This document shows positions 1 to 8,500 of a stretch of DNA of 64,000 nucleotides, piece by piece (within the stretch, counting starts at the first letter, position 1; the number at the start of each line of letters is the position of its first letter). Below the pieces are notes generated by a model. That model made no database searches. It had not been told where the DNA came from and saw only the letters and a list, made by a program, of their open reading frames with translations. The translations under genes were made by a program, and so were the position numbers. Source of the stretch: CAG-791 sp002392385 (GTDB lineage Bacteria > Bacillota > Clostridia > Lachnospirales > Lachnospiraceae); NCBI GenBank assembly GCA_946616295.1, contig CAMOIU010000001.1, positions 1-64,000 of the forward strand, written 5' to 3'.

Positions 1-515
1 TCGAAGAAGTTGATGAAAGGAAGCTTGCCCTTGTAAGCGGCGCAGTAAGCGACAGGGGTCAGGTCCATAACCTCCTGGACGCTGGACTCGCAGAGCATGG
101 CGCAGCCGGTCTGACGACATGCGTACACGTCGGAGTGATCACCGAAGATGTTAAGGGCGTGGGAGGCGACGCAGCGTGCAGAGACGTTAATGACTGCAGG
201 CAGGTTCTCGCCGGCCAGTTTGTAGAGGTTGGGGATCATCAGAAGCAGACCCTGGGAAGCGGTGAAGGTGGATGTCATCGCACCGGCAGCGATACTGCCG
301 TGCACGGCACCGGCGGCACCGGCTTCGGACTGCATTTCCGTGACCTGCACGGTCTGCCCGAAGATGTTCTTCCTTCCGGCAGTTGCCCACTCATCCACAT
401 GCTCAGGCATGACAGAAGAGGGAGTGATGGGGTAGATGGTAGCGACTTCGGTATACGCGTAAGACGCATGTGCCGCGGCTTCGTTACCATCCATGGTTTT
501 GAATTTTCTAGCCAT
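1..515 (-). CDS. nifJ: Pyruvate:ferredoxin (flavodoxin) oxidoreductase, N-terminal part
   Basis: The gene reads leftwards and leaves the window, so only the first 171 codons are present. They begin MARKFKTMDGNEAAAH and contain the pyrimidine-binding domain signatures of the PFOR family, YPITPSS near residue 28 and TSTFTASQGLLLM near residue 85. The enzyme oxidatively decarboxylates pyruvate to acetyl-CoA and reduces ferredoxin in the cytoplasm of anaerobes. The start at 515 is set by GGAGG at 526-530. The catalytic TPP and iron-sulfur domains lie outside the window. Identity to PFOR is clear from the N-terminus; that the remainder is intact is assumed. Confidence 0.9.
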   Translation of the reverse strand, partial: MARKFKTMDGNEAAAHASYAYTEVATIYPITPSSVMPEHVDEWATAGRKNIFGQTVQVTEMQSEAGAAGAVHGSIAAGAMTSTFTASQGLLLMIPNLYKLAGENLPAVINVSARCVASHALNIFGDHSDVYACRQTGCAMLCESSVQEVMDLTPVAYCAAYKGKLPFINFF

Positions 516-596
516 TCTATTGTTTCCTCCTGTAGAATTTGCGGCGATTTACTGCACCCCGGACCATCCCAAGCACAAGTAATCTAGCATAAATTC

Positions 597-625
597 ATAC
601 TAGCATCGGCCCCTTTAAAAAGCAA
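597..625 (-). promoter_or_regulatory. Candidate promoter of nifJ
   Basis: On the minus strand TTGCTT (620-625) and TAGTAT (597-602) are separated by 17 bases, about 80 bases ahead of the nifJ start. The match to the sigma-A consensus is partial. Confidence 0.35.
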
Positions 626-664
626 TGAAATTTAAGAATGTATGACAAAAAAACCACATTCTTC

Positions 665-700
665 AAGAAAAAAACGACCGGCGCATTTTTTGCGCCGGTC
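665..700 (-). terminator. Intrinsic terminator of mecA
   Basis: A perfect 10-bp stem, GACCGGCGCA (676-685) and TGCGCCGGTC (691-700), is followed on the minus strand by a T-rich run (665-674). It lies just past the stop of the minus-strand gene ending at 705. Confidence 0.85.
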
Positions 701-704
701 AGGA

Positions 705-1496
705 TTATTTTCCGCCCAGTTCGGCGAGATAGGATACGGCTCCTTCTTTGCACAGGAGCTCGCAGTGCTCCTGGAGGTAGCGCCGCCGCAGGTGGGACAT
801 GGGCAGCGGGTCGGAATATTCCATAAAGGAAGTGAGCAGGGCCAGCTGCGGGGAGTCGGGGGTGACGGCTTCCATCATGAGGACCAGGCAGTAGCGGTCC
901 GTGCGCGGGTCCCGGTAGAGACTGCTCTCTCCCTCGTAGCGGCCGTCCAGCCGCATGGCCGCCTGAATGGCGCTGAAGACGGAATCGAACTCGTAGACAA
1001 GGACTGTCCGCCGGGGAGCGCGGCCGGCACCGGCGTCCTGCTTGCCGCCGCCCTGCCGGGCATGATCCGGTTCGTCCGCGTCGTGGGCGGTGGACAGCTC
1101 CCGGAAGCCGGGCATGCGGGAGGATTTATGACGGATGTTCTCGATCAGACGGTCAAAGCCCTCGTCCTGGGCGACGGGTCCGTCCGGTCCGTTCTGGGCC
1201 TCCTGCTGCACCGACGGGGCAAAAGAAGCCAGACGCGCGTCGAACTCCTCCGGATTGGTCACACGGGTAATCAGGAGCATGATGCCGCCGGAGAGAGGGA
1301 CGGCTTCTATCATCAGGGGCATATCCCGGACACGGAAATCCAGTTCGATCTCCGCCTGCCGCATCATGTCCTGAAAGAGCCGGCGGGCCTTGTCGGTGCC
1401 GTAAGCCAGTTCTGCCAGGGCCAGGCCCCTGCTTTCCAGGTCTTCTTTAGTCAGTGTGCAGCGGATCTGGTTCTCGCTGATCCTTTCCAGTCGCAA
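705..1496 (-). CDS. mecA: MecA-family adaptor protein
   Basis: A 263-residue protein beginning MRLERISENQIRCTLTKED, which is the hallmark N-terminus of MecA adaptors. In Bacillus MecA delivers substrates to the ClpC-ClpP protease and targets them for degradation. The N-terminal substrate domain (about 1-90) is followed by a long acidic and glycine-rich linker (about 95-165) and a C-terminal ClpC-binding domain with YEFDSVFSAIQAAMRL and SSLYRDPRTDRYCLVLM. It is about 45 residues longer than the B. subtilis protein, all in the linker. It stands alone, with a terminator directly downstream. The client proteins in this organism are unknown. Confidence 0.85.
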   Translation of the reverse strand: MRLERISENQIRCTLTKEDLESRGLALAELAYGTDKARRLFQDMMRQAEIELDFRVRDMPLMIEAVPLSGGIMLLITRVTNPEEFDARLASFAPSVQQEAQNGPDGPVAQDEGFDRLIENIRHKSSRMPGFRELSTAHDADEPDHARQGGGKQDAGAGRAPRRTVLVYEFDSVFSAIQAAMRLDGRYEGESSLYRDPRTDRYCLVLMMEAVTPDSPQLALLTSFMEYSDPLPMSHLRRRYLQEHCELLCKEGAVSYLAELGGK

Positions 1497-2185
1497 TCTC
1501 TCACCTCCTGCGTGGGTAGTTTCTTCTTAATATATTTTACCTTACAGGCGGTTTTCGTCAATTGTTTTGAAAAGAAGGGGCGGACCGGCCCCGGGCATGT
1601 GCGAAACAGCACGAAACACCAGTGTTTCATACTGTTTCGTTAATCCGGCGAATTGAACCGGATCTGCGGCCGGCGCTACCATGAGTAGGCCGGATCCACG
1701 GACCAGACCATATATCGGAAAGGAGGGTGAGGAGTAAGGGCGGCACAGAGAGCGGATGGGAAGCAGGTGCCGCACAGGCGGATCGCGCAGGACACATTGC
1801 CCCTGCGCGAGACTGACGGTGGACTGAAGTCGCTGCGTCACATCGACCGGGTCCCCCAGTACCGCAGGTCGGATATGCCCGGGATCGGCGAACGGACATC
1901 GGCATGGACAGCGCCCGCACCGGCGCAGGGGAAAGGGTCCCACGGAAGACCTCCCTGCGGTCCGCCGGCATGGGGCTGTAATACATTACACTTCTGCTTC
2001 CGGAATCTTTCTGTCCGACATAAGGCGGACCGGGTTCCGCGGAATCTGTACATCCTGTTCTGAAACGACACTTCAAATATGGCTTATCTGTCGCCCCGGG
2101 CGGCAGCGGATGCTGATCAAGGGGATCGCTGTGCGAACCGCTGCCGGCCGGGGACAAGTCTGTCCCGCGGACGGCAAGGTTTGAT
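1497..2185. other. Gene-free stretch of about 690 bases
   Basis: No open reading frame here has a convincing start, ribosome binding site or recognisable sequence. It holds a nested palindrome (1602-1639) and otherwise GC-rich sequence with several short inverted repeats. I looked for tmRNA, RNase P RNA, SRP RNA and 6S RNA landmarks and recognised none, but a small RNA cannot be excluded. Confidence 0.5.
1602..1639. promoter_or_regulatory. Nested operator-like palindrome (GAAACA/TGTTTC)
   Basis: Two perfect inverted repeats are nested: CGAAACAG (1602-1609) with CTGTTTCG (1632-1639), and inside them GAAACAC (1613-1619) with GTGTTTC (1622-1628). This gives four GAAACA half-sites. The form suggests a regulator binding site rather than a terminator, because no T-run follows on either strand. 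The regulator is unknown. Confidence 0.4.
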
Positions 2186-2214
2186 TTGTGTATGCCGCCT
2201 GACTCTGTTATAAT
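2186..2214 (+). promoter_or_regulatory. Promoter of the GH18 gene
   Basis: TTGTGT (2186-2191) and a perfect TATAAT (2209-2214) are 17 bases apart. Transcription would begin near 2221, which argues against an upstream ATG at 2226 as the start codon and favours 2268. Confidence 0.7.
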
Positions 2215-2267
2215 GGCAGAAAACTATGCGTAAAAAGCGAAAAACAGTGAAACAAGGGGCTTTTTTT

Positions 2268-3956
2268 ATGAAGAAGATTTTACCGAAGCTGCTGATCCTT
2301 CTGCTCATAGCCTGTCTGGGGACAGTTTTTTTCATCCTTTATGAGGAACGTTTTGCCTATTCCACGGAGAAGGCGGACCTGAACGCGATCTACGGCGTGG
2401 AGGGGGAGAATGATTATCCGGTCATTCTGAATGACGCTTTCTCCGATATTCATGTGCGCAAGATCGAAGACGCCTACTACATGGACTATGATCTCGTGCT
2501 GGAGATGTTCAACGACGGCTTCTACTACGGACAGGCGGATCACAAGCTGGTCTTCTGCCTGGCGGGCGACAGGATCGTGACGGAGGCGGGGACACGGCAG
2601 TGGTACAGCCACGAAGACGGTACTGTGACGGAGACCTACATGCCGCTGGTGGAAGAGGACGGCAAGAGCTACGTGGCTCTGGACTATGTCCGGAAGTTCG
2701 CCAATTTCGAGTACGCGGCCTTCTCGGAGCCCAACCGTGTCCGCATGTACACGGCCTGGGAGCCCCAGACGATGGTGACGGCGGAGAAGGACACGCAGAT
2801 CCGCGAGTTCGGCGGCATCAAGAGCGCCGTGATCGGCGAGATCCATGCCGGGGACGAGCTGATCGTCATGGAGGACCTGGACGACTGGCTGCGGGTGCAG
2901 ACGGAAGACTGCCTGATCGGCTATCTGGAGACCAAAACGGTCGGAAACAGAAGAACGGTGGAACGGGAGCCGATCACGGATTATGTCCATGAAGAGCCCA
3001 CCCATCTGACGATGGGCGGCAAGGTCAATATGGCCTGGAACATGATGGCCTACCCCGCGGGAGCGGATCTGATCGGCGGCCTGATGGAGCAGACGCAGGA
3101 GGTCAATGTCCTGGCGCCCACCTGGTTTACGGTCTCGGACGAGGAGGGCCATGTCAACGACATCGGGTCCGAGGATTATGTGGACTGGGCCCATGAGCGG
3201 GACATCCAGGTCTGGGGCGTTCTGGACAACTTCAACACCGGTGTGGTGATGACTGAATTCCTGGCCAGGGAGGAGACCCGGGGCCGGGTGATCGAGGCGG
3301 TGATCGACGCCGCCGACGAGTACGGCATGGACGGTATCAATCTGGACTTTGAGAGCCTGGGAGCGGAGGACGGAGAGAATTTCGTGGAATTCGTCCGCGA
3401 GCTGTCCATCTCCTGCAGACGCAAGGGACTCTTCTTCTCCATCGATAACTATGTGCCCTACGGTTTCAACGATTTCTACAATCTCGAGGAGCAGGCCCGG
3501 TTCGCGGATTATGTGGTGATCATGGGCTATGACGAGCATTTTGCCGGGAGCGGGGAGCCGGGCAGTGTGGCCTCCATCGGCTATGTGGAGTACGGCATCA
3601 CGGAGGCCCTCAAGGAGGTGCCGCCGGAGCAGCTGATCAACGGCATGCCTTTCTATACCCGCGTGTGGACGCGGTCGGAGGAGGGCGTCTCCTCCATCGC
3701 CCTCGGCATGCAGGAGACCCAGGATTTCATCACGGAGCACGGGATGGAGAAGACCTGGGGCAGAGTGGAAGGTCAGTATTACGCAGAGAAGGAAGAGAAC
3801 GGCGCTCTCTACCAGGTATGGGTGGAAGACGCGGAGTCTCTGAAAATGAAGCTGGATGTCGCGAGAGATTACGGTATCGCGGGCGTTGCGGAGTGGGCCC
3901 TGGGATTCGAGACCGCGGACGTCTGGGACGTGATCGGCGACTATATGCGGGAGTGA
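2268..3956 (+). CDS. Membrane-anchored or secreted GH18 (YaaH/chitinase-like) protein with SH3 domain
   Basis: A 562-residue protein with an N-terminal hydrophobic segment (about 3-25) typical of a signal anchor or signal peptide. A copper-amine-oxidase-N-like region (about 45-165) leads into a bacterial SH3 domain (about 170-223), then a glycoside hydrolase 18 domain. The GH18 active-site signature is DGINLDFE at about 355-362, matching DxxDxDxE with the catalytic Glu present. Related clostridial proteins act on peptidoglycan or spore cortex, so wall remodelling outside the membrane is likely; the substrate is inferred. The start was chosen because of the promoter at 2186-2214 and AAGGGG eight bases before 2268. 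Confidence 0.8.
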   Translation: MKKILPKLLILLLIACLGTVFFILYEERFAYSTEKADLNAIYGVEGENDYPVILNDAFSDIHVRKIEDAYYMDYDLVLEMFNDGFYYGQADHKLVFCLAGDRIVTEAGTRQWYSHEDGTVTETYMPLVEEDGKSYVALDYVRKFANFEYAAFSEPNRVRMYTAWEPQTMVTAEKDTQIREFGGIKSAVIGEIHAGDELIVMEDLDDWLRVQTEDCLIGYLETKTVGNRRTVEREPITDYVHEEPTHLTMGGKVNMAWNMMAYPAGADLIGGLMEQTQEVNVLAPTWFTVSDEEGHVNDIGSEDYVDWAHERDIQVWGVLDNFNTGVVMTEFLAREETRGRVIEAVIDAADEYGMDGINLDFESLGAEDGENFVEFVRELSISCRRKGLFFSIDNYVPYGFNDFYNLEEQARFADYVVIMGYDEHFAGSGEPGSVASIGYVEYGITEALKEVPPEQLINGMPFYTRVWTRSEEGVSSIALGMQETQDFITEHGMEKTWGRVEGQYYAEKEENGALYQVWVEDAESLKMKLDVARDYGIAGVAEWALGFETADVWDVIGDYMRE

Positions 3957-3980
3957 GACCCGCCGGAACGAAGGCACGGA

Positions 3981-5069
3981 ATGGAAACGATATATGCTGA
4001 GATGACAGAGGAGGCACTGGATCAGGCGGCCATAGACAGGGCCGGCCGGATCCTGAAGGAAGGCGGTCTGGTGGCTTTTCCCACTGAGACGGTCTACGGA
4101 CTGGGCGGCGATGCCCTGAGCCCGGCCTCTTCCATGAAAATATATGCCGCCAAGGGGAGGCCTTCGGACAATCCCCTGATCGTACATATCTGTGAGCTGT
4201 CAGCCCTGGACGTCATCGCCCGGGATATCCCCCGGGAGGCCCGGGTGCTGGCGGAGGCCTTCTGGCCGGGCCCGCTGACCATGATCCTGAAGAAGAAGGA
4301 GATCGTGCCTGCCGAGACGACAGGCGGGCTGGATACAGTGGCCGTGCGTTTCCCTTCTCATAAGGTGGCGGAGGCCCTGATACGGGCTGCGGGCGGATTC
4401 GTGGCGGCGCCCAGCGCCAATCGCAGCGGCAGGCCCAGTCCCACCCTGGCCAGATACTGCCGGGAGGACCTGGACGGTCTGGTGGATATGATCATCGACG
4501 GCGGCGAGGTGGGGATCGGCCTGGAATCCACCATCGTGGACCTGACAGGACTGCCGGATGGAAGACCGGTGCTGCTGCGGCCGGGCAGGATCACCCTGCA
4601 GATGCTGGAGGAGGCCGTGGGTCCGGTCGATCTGGACGCGGCCAGTCTGGGACAGGAGACCGGCGGACATCCCAAGGCTCCGGGCATGAAATACCGGCAC
4701 TACGCCCCCAAGGGGACCCTCACCATTATCGAGGGACCGCGCGCGGCGGTGACGGCCTACATCAACGCCCAGGCCGAGGCCTCCCGCAGAGCCGGGAGAC
4801 GCACCGGGGTCATCTGTACGGATGAGACGGCCCCCCTCTACAGGGCGGACGTGGTCCGCAGCGCCGGCAGCCGGAGCGACGAGGAGGCCGTGGCCCATTC
4901 CCTCTTCCGGATCCTGCGGGAATTCGACGAGGAGGGAGCGGAGGACCTGTATTCCGAATCCTTCTCCGAGGAGTCCTTCGGGGAGGACGCCCATACCGCC
5001 GGCATGGGACAGGCCATCATGAACCGCCTGATCAAGGCGGCGGGACACAGGGTCGTCAGCGTCCGCTAA
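3981..5069 (+). CDS. sua5: L-threonylcarbamoyladenylate synthase (Sua5/YwlC)
   Basis: A 362-residue protein with the YrdC/Sua5 fold. FPTETVYGLG (about 33-42) and KGRPSDNPLIVHI (about 58-70) are the threonine/ATP/bicarbonate binding signatures. The enzyme makes threonylcarbamoyl-AMP for the t6A modification of ANN-decoding tRNAs. A C-terminal Sua5 domain follows a linker with KAPGMKYRHYAPK (about 231-243), so this is the long Sua5 type rather than the short TsaC type. It starts 24 bases after the GH18 gene and is probably cotranscribed with it and with rpiB. Confidence 0.93.
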   Translation: METIYAEMTEEALDQAAIDRAGRILKEGGLVAFPTETVYGLGGDALSPASSMKIYAAKGRPSDNPLIVHICELSALDVIARDIPREARVLAEAFWPGPLTMILKKKEIVPAETTGGLDTVAVRFPSHKVAEALIRAAGGFVAAPSANRSGRPSPTLARYCREDLDGLVDMIIDGGEVGIGLESTIVDLTGLPDGRPVLLRPGRITLQMLEEAVGPVDLDAASLGQETGGHPKAPGMKYRHYAPKGTLTIIEGPRAAVTAYINAQAEASRRAGRRTGVICTDETAPLYRADVVRSAGSRSDEEAVAHSLFRILREFDEEGAEDLYSESFSEESFGEDAHTAGMGQAIMNRLIKAAGHRVVSVR

Positions 5070-5129
5070 GAAGGGGACGACGGCCCGCAGGACACCAGTC
5101 AACAATAAAAAGATAAAAGGAGAAGAGAA

Positions 5130-5558
5130 ATGATCGGACTTGGATCGGACCACGGCGGCTACGCCCTGAAGGAAGCGGTGAAGGCCCATCTGCAGGCGAG
5201 AGGCATCGAGTACAAGGATTACGGGACATACAGCACGGAGTCCTGCGATTATCCCATCTACGGCAAGGCTGTCGCCCACGCCGTGGCAGAGGGTGCGTGC
5301 GAGAAGGGCATCCTCATCTGCACGACGGGGATCGGCATCTCCATCACAGCCAACAAGGTCCCGGGCATCCGGTGCGCTCTCTGCTCGGACGTGACCTGCG
5401 CCAGGCTCACCCGGCTCCACAACGACGCCAATATTCTCGCCATGGGCGGCGGCGTCATCGGCAGCAACGTGGCCATGGACGTGGTGGACGCCTTCCTGGA
5501 CACCCCCTTCTCCGGAGAAGAGAAGCACTGCCGCAGGATCGCGGCTATTGAGGGCTGA
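5130..5558 (+). CDS. rpiB: Ribose 5-phosphate isomerase B
   Basis: A 142-residue protein starting MIGLGSDHGGYALKE, the RpiB/LacAB N-terminus that carries the substrate-binding Asp-His pair. The active-site cysteine sits in ILICTTGIGISI (Cys at about 64) and the second conserved block is RLHNDANILAMGG. It interconverts ribose 5-phosphate and ribulose 5-phosphate in the non-oxidative pentose phosphate pathway. A purine-rich ribosome binding site lies at 5117-5125. It sits between sua5 and upp, a common Firmicutes arrangement. Confidence 0.95.
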   Translation: MIGLGSDHGGYALKEAVKAHLQARGIEYKDYGTYSTESCDYPIYGKAVAHAVAEGACEKGILICTTGIGISITANKVPGIRCALCSDVTCARLTRLHNDANILAMGGGVIGSNVAMDVVDAFLDTPFSGEEKHCRRIAAIEG

Positions 5559-5607
5559 CAGGGGATTGTGGTTGAAGACCGGGGCTTCAGGGAGTATCAT
5601 TATTAAA

Positions 5608-5629
5608 ACGGTGTCCCCGCGGAGACCGT
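5608..5629 (+). other. Small hairpin upstream of upp
   Basis: ACGGT (5608-5612) pairs with ACCGT (5625-5629), and TCC with GGA inside it. A short TTTT follows after a few bases. It could be a weak terminator after rpiB or a leader structure of upp; the signal is weak. Confidence 0.25.
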
Positions 5630-5686
5630 CCGGTTTTAAAAAGAGACATTTAATATAACGTTCTGATAATGGAAAGGAAGGACAAC

Positions 5687-6316
5687 ATGGCCAAAGTCAT
5701 TATTATGGACCATCCGCTGATCGCGCATAAGATCGGTATCATCCGCAAGGCGACTACGGGAACCAAGGAATTCAGAGATATCATCAGCGAGATCGCCATG
5801 CTGGAGTGCTATGAGGCGACCAGGGATCTGGAGCTGGAAGAGGTCAATATCACCACGCCTATCTGCGAGACGACTACCAGGGAGCTCAAGGGCAAGAAGC
5901 TGGCTGTCGTGCCGATCCTGCGCGCCGGCCTCGGCATGGTGGACGGCATGCTCACCATGATCCCCGCCGCCAAGGTGGGCCACATCGGCCTCTACCGCGA
6001 CCCTGCGACCCTGGAGCCCGTGGAGTATTACTGCAAGCTCCCGGCTGACTGCAACGAGAGAGAGGTCTTTGTCGTGGATCCCATGCTGGCCACCGGCGGC
6101 AGCGCCGTGGCGGCTGTCCAGATGCTCAAGGATCACGGCTGCAGGAAGCTCCACTTCCTCTGCATCATCGCCGCGCCGGAAGGCATCAAGGCCTTCACGG
6201 AAGCCCATCCCGACGTGGATCTGGTCGTCGGCGCCCTGGATGATCACCTCAACGATCACGGCTACATCGTTCCCGGCCTGGGCGATGCCGGTGACAGGAT
6301 CTTCGGCACCAAATAA
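5687..6316 (+). CDS. upp: Uracil phosphoribosyltransferase
   Basis: A 209-residue protein starting MAKVIIMDHPLIAHKIG and containing the PRPP-binding loop VVDPMLATGGSA. It converts uracil and PRPP to UMP in pyrimidine salvage. An upstream in-frame ATG at 5669 exists, but GGAAGG at 5675-5680 fits the ATG at 5687, which also matches the usual family length. It is followed by a hairpin-rich repeat and by the dCMP deaminase gene, giving a small nucleotide-metabolism group. Confidence 0.95.
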   Translation: MAKVIIMDHPLIAHKIGIIRKATTGTKEFRDIISEIAMLECYEATRDLELEEVNITTPICETTTRELKGKKLAVVPILRAGLGMVDGMLTMIPAAKVGHIGLYRDPATLEPVEYYCKLPADCNEREVFVVDPMLATGGSAVAAVQMLKDHGCRKLHFLCIIAAPEGIKAFTEAHPDVDLVVGALDDHLNDHGYIVPGLGDAGDRIFGTK

Positions 6317-6320
6317 AAAA

Positions 6321-6394
6321 GCAGGCCCCGGATTTGGTTCATCACTGTGAGCCTGCTTTCGCAGCCTGCTGCGCAGGCTGTCACTACGCTGTGA
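6321..6394 (+). repeat. Hairpin-rich repeat (TTCATCACTGTGA module), possible upp terminator
   Basis: AGCAGGC (about 6320-6326) pairs with GCCTGCT (about 6351-6357) and is followed by TTT; AGCCTGC and GCAGGCT then form a second hairpin (about 6363-6379). The block GTTCATCACTGTGA (6337-6350) and CTGTCACTACG (6378-6388) recurs at 25403-25521, so this is a member of a dispersed palindromic repeat family that may double as a terminator. Confidence 0.5.
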
Positions 6395-6409
6395 ATAGGG
6401 AGCGAACCT

Positions 6410-6901
6410 ATGGAAAAGATCAGGAAGAGAAAAGAGTATATCACCTGGGACGAGTATTTCATGGGCGTGGCGCAGCTGTCCGGCATGCGGTCCAAGGACC
6501 CCAACACGCAGGTGGGCTCCTGTATCGTGAGCAACGATCACAAGATCCTCTCCATGGGCTATAACGGCCTGCCGAAGGGATGCTCGGACGATGAGTTTCC
6601 CTGGGCCAGGGAAGGCGATCTGCTGGAGACCAAATATCCCTTTGTGGTCCACAGTGAGCTCAATGCCATCCTGAATTTCCGGGGCGGGACACTGGAAGGC
6701 TCCACCCTCTATGTCTCCCTTTTCCCCTGCAATGAGTGTGCCAAGGCCATCATTCAGGCAGGCATCCGGACCGTTGTCTATGACAGCGACAAGTACGCCG
6801 ATTCCGATACCACCGTCGCCAGCAAGCGCATGTTCGATGCCGCAGGCGTGCGGTACTATCAGTACCAGCACACCGGCCGGCGGGTGGAAGTAGAACTGTA
6901 A
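6410..6901 (+). CDS. comEB: dCMP deaminase
   Basis: A 163-residue zinc-dependent deaminase. The zinc and catalytic motif reads HSELNAIL (an HAE variant with Ser in place of Ala) and the second zinc motif is PCNEC. The family converts dCMP to dUMP for thymidylate synthesis. The N-terminal block WDEYFMGVAQLSGMRSKDP and GYNGLPKGC are typical of dCMP deaminases rather than cytidine deaminases. GGGAGCG lies shortly before the start. It converges on the phosphatase gene to its right with only 21 bases between stops. Confidence 0.92.
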   Translation: MEKIRKRKEYITWDEYFMGVAQLSGMRSKDPNTQVGSCIVSNDHKILSMGYNGLPKGCSDDEFPWAREGDLLETKYPFVVHSELNAILNFRGGTLEGSTLYVSLFPCNECAKAIIQAGIRTVVYDSDKYADSDTTVASKRMFDAAGVRYYQYQHTGRRVEVEL

Positions 6902-6922
6902 AGAAGTGTAATATAAGAAGGT

Positions 6923-7528
6923 CTATGACAGCCGGTACTGCCTGACGGGGCGGTGCCGGCCGTTTTCTGACGCGTAGACCCGGACCTCGCAGTTATGGGG
7001 CTTGGGCCGCCAGAGGATCCCGTCGGGGCGGTCTTCCATATAGCCGCAGAGAGCGCGCAGGATCCCGCCGTGGCAGGCGACGAGGACGTTGTCCCAGCCG
7101 GCCTCCCGGCCGGCCGCTTCCAGATCCTGCAGGAAGCTGCGGGCGCGGGCGGTCATGGAGGCGATGGTCTCCACCGTAGGCGGCGCGGGGAATCGCTCCG
7201 GCAGGGCCCAGTAGGCCGTCATGCGGGGGCCGAGAAGATAATATTTGCTCTGTTCATATCTGCCGAAATCCGTCTCGATGAGTCTCTCGTCGAGACGGAT
7301 CTCTTCTGCGGGGACATTGCCCAGGATAGAAGCCGTCACCACCGCCCTCTGCAGAGGACTGGCGTAGACCGCGTCGAAACGCAGGTCGGGATGAGCCTCT
7401 GTCAGCTGCTGCCGCATCCGGCGGGCCTGGTCCAGGCCGGTATCGTTGAGGGGGTAGTCTGTCCGCCCCTGCATGAGTTTTTTCTTATTCAGGTCAGTCT
7501 GACCGTGTCTTGTGAGCCAGATATACAT
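6923..7528 (-). CDS. Histidine phosphatase family protein (phosphoglycerate mutase-like)
   Basis: A 201-residue protein beginning MYIWLTRHGQTDLN, with the RHG motif whose His is phosphorylated during catalysis, plus YASPLQRAVVTA (second arginine) and VACHGGILRAL (second histidine). Members include cofactor-dependent phosphoglycerate mutases, CobC and broad-specificity phosphatases. Its length and the lack of further signatures do not allow a substrate to be assigned. It is a single gene, convergent with dCMP deaminase and divergent from the EFR1 gene. Confidence 0.85.
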   Translation of the reverse strand: MYIWLTRHGQTDLNKKKLMQGRTDYPLNDTGLDQARRMRQQLTEAHPDLRFDAVYASPLQRAVVTASILGNVPAEEIRLDERLIETDFGRYEQSKYYLLGPRMTAYWALPERFPAPPTVETIASMTARARSFLQDLEAAGREAGWDNVLVACHGGILRALCGYMEDRPDGILWRPKPHNCEVRVYASENGRHRPVRQYRLS

Positions 7529-7666
7529 GGACGGATCCTCCGGGTCCTTGCGACGGGTGTAAAATCAGCCGTTTCCTACAGAATGAATTGTACCATACCT
7601 CTTCCGGAAGTGTTAGGATAGAGGTGGGGATGTTTCAAGTATCATGTACATATAAAGGAGGGTGTG

Positions 7667-8500
7667 ATGAACAAGATCCGGGCAATCTTTTTCAGTCCGA
7701 CAGGCAATACCGCACATGTGGTCCGGCATGTCGCGGAGAGGCTGAGCATAAAGCTGGGGATCCCTGTGGAAACACTGGATCTGACACTGCCTGAGCAGCG
7801 CGAGGAGGTACAGAACCTGGGGCCTGAGGACCTGGCGGTGGTCGGGACTCCCACTTACGCGGGCCGTGTGCCCAATAAGATCCTGCCGGAGCTGCAGCGC
7901 CTGCTCAAGGGGCAGGACACCAGAGCGATCGGCATCGTTACCTTCGGAAACCGGGCCTATGACAGTTCGCTGGCGGAGCTTCTGGAGGTGCTGGAGGCGA
8001 ACGGCTTCGAGCCCGTGGCCGGCGGGGCCATGGTGTGCTCTCATGTATTCAGTGAGGAGATCGCCCCGACGAGACCGGATGTGGGGGACTGGGCGCAGGC
8101 GGATGCCTGGGCGGATGCCGTGGCGCGCCGGCTGACAGACCGGGAGGCAGAGGCGCAGAGGCCGGTCTTCCTGCAGGCCCTGTCCGCGGCACGCATCCCC
8201 GTGGGGCCCTATTACACACCCCTGGGCACAGACGGACTGCCGGCCAGGTTCCTTAAGGCCAAACCGGTCACAGACCTGGAGCTCTGCGTGCGCTGCGGCA
8301 TGTGCGTGCACGTATGTCCCATGGGCTCCATTCCCTCGGAGGATCCCTCCACCACCACGGGCATCTGTATCAAGTGCCAGGCCTGCATACAGCTCTGTCC
8401 CCACATGGCCAGACACTTTAAGGATCCGGCCTTCGTGTCCCATGTGCGGATGCTGGAGGAGAACTACACCAGACCTGCCCGGGCGGAATTCTTCCTTTAA
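7667..8500 (+). CDS. EFR1-family flavodoxin-ferredoxin fusion protein
   Basis: A 277-residue cytoplasmic electron carrier. The N-terminal flavodoxin-like domain has the FMN phosphate loop FSPTGNTAHVV (about 8-18). The C-terminal part has two 4Fe-4S motifs, LCVRCGMCVHVCP and ICIKCQACIQLCP, both with four cysteines. This fusion is common in Clostridia and is thought to shuttle electrons among ferredoxin-dependent enzymes; its partner is unknown. GGAGG at 7657-7661 favours the ATG at 7667 over the GTG at 7664. Its last codons overlap the end of a LysR remnant on the other strand. Confidence 0.85.
   Translation: MNKIRAIFFSPTGNTAHVVRHVAERLSIKLGIPVETLDLTLPEQREEVQNLGPEDLAVVGTPTYAGRVPNKILPELQRLLKGQDTRAIGIVTFGNRAYDSSLAELLEVLEANGFEPVAGGAMVCSHVFSEEIAPTRPDVGDWAQADAWADAVARRLTDREAEAQRPVFLQALSAARIPVGPYYTPLGTDGLPARFLKAKPVTDLELCVRCGMCVHVCPMGSIPSEDPSTTTGICIKCQACIQLCPHMARHFKDPAFVSHVRMLEENYTRPARAEFFL

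Noticed and set aside
1497..2185. Several 70-180 codon frames on both strands
   Set aside because: None has a start with ribosome binding site, and they overlap one another in different frames without any recognisable domain.
2280..4187. A 635-codon minus-strand frame opposite the GH18 gene
   Set aside because: Low-complexity His/Leu-rich antisense translation of a well-supported gene with promoter and catalytic motif.
5559..5686. A pyrimidine-responsive attenuator before upp
   Set aside because: Only a short hairpin with a weak T-run is visible and no PyrR binding-loop consensus was recognised.
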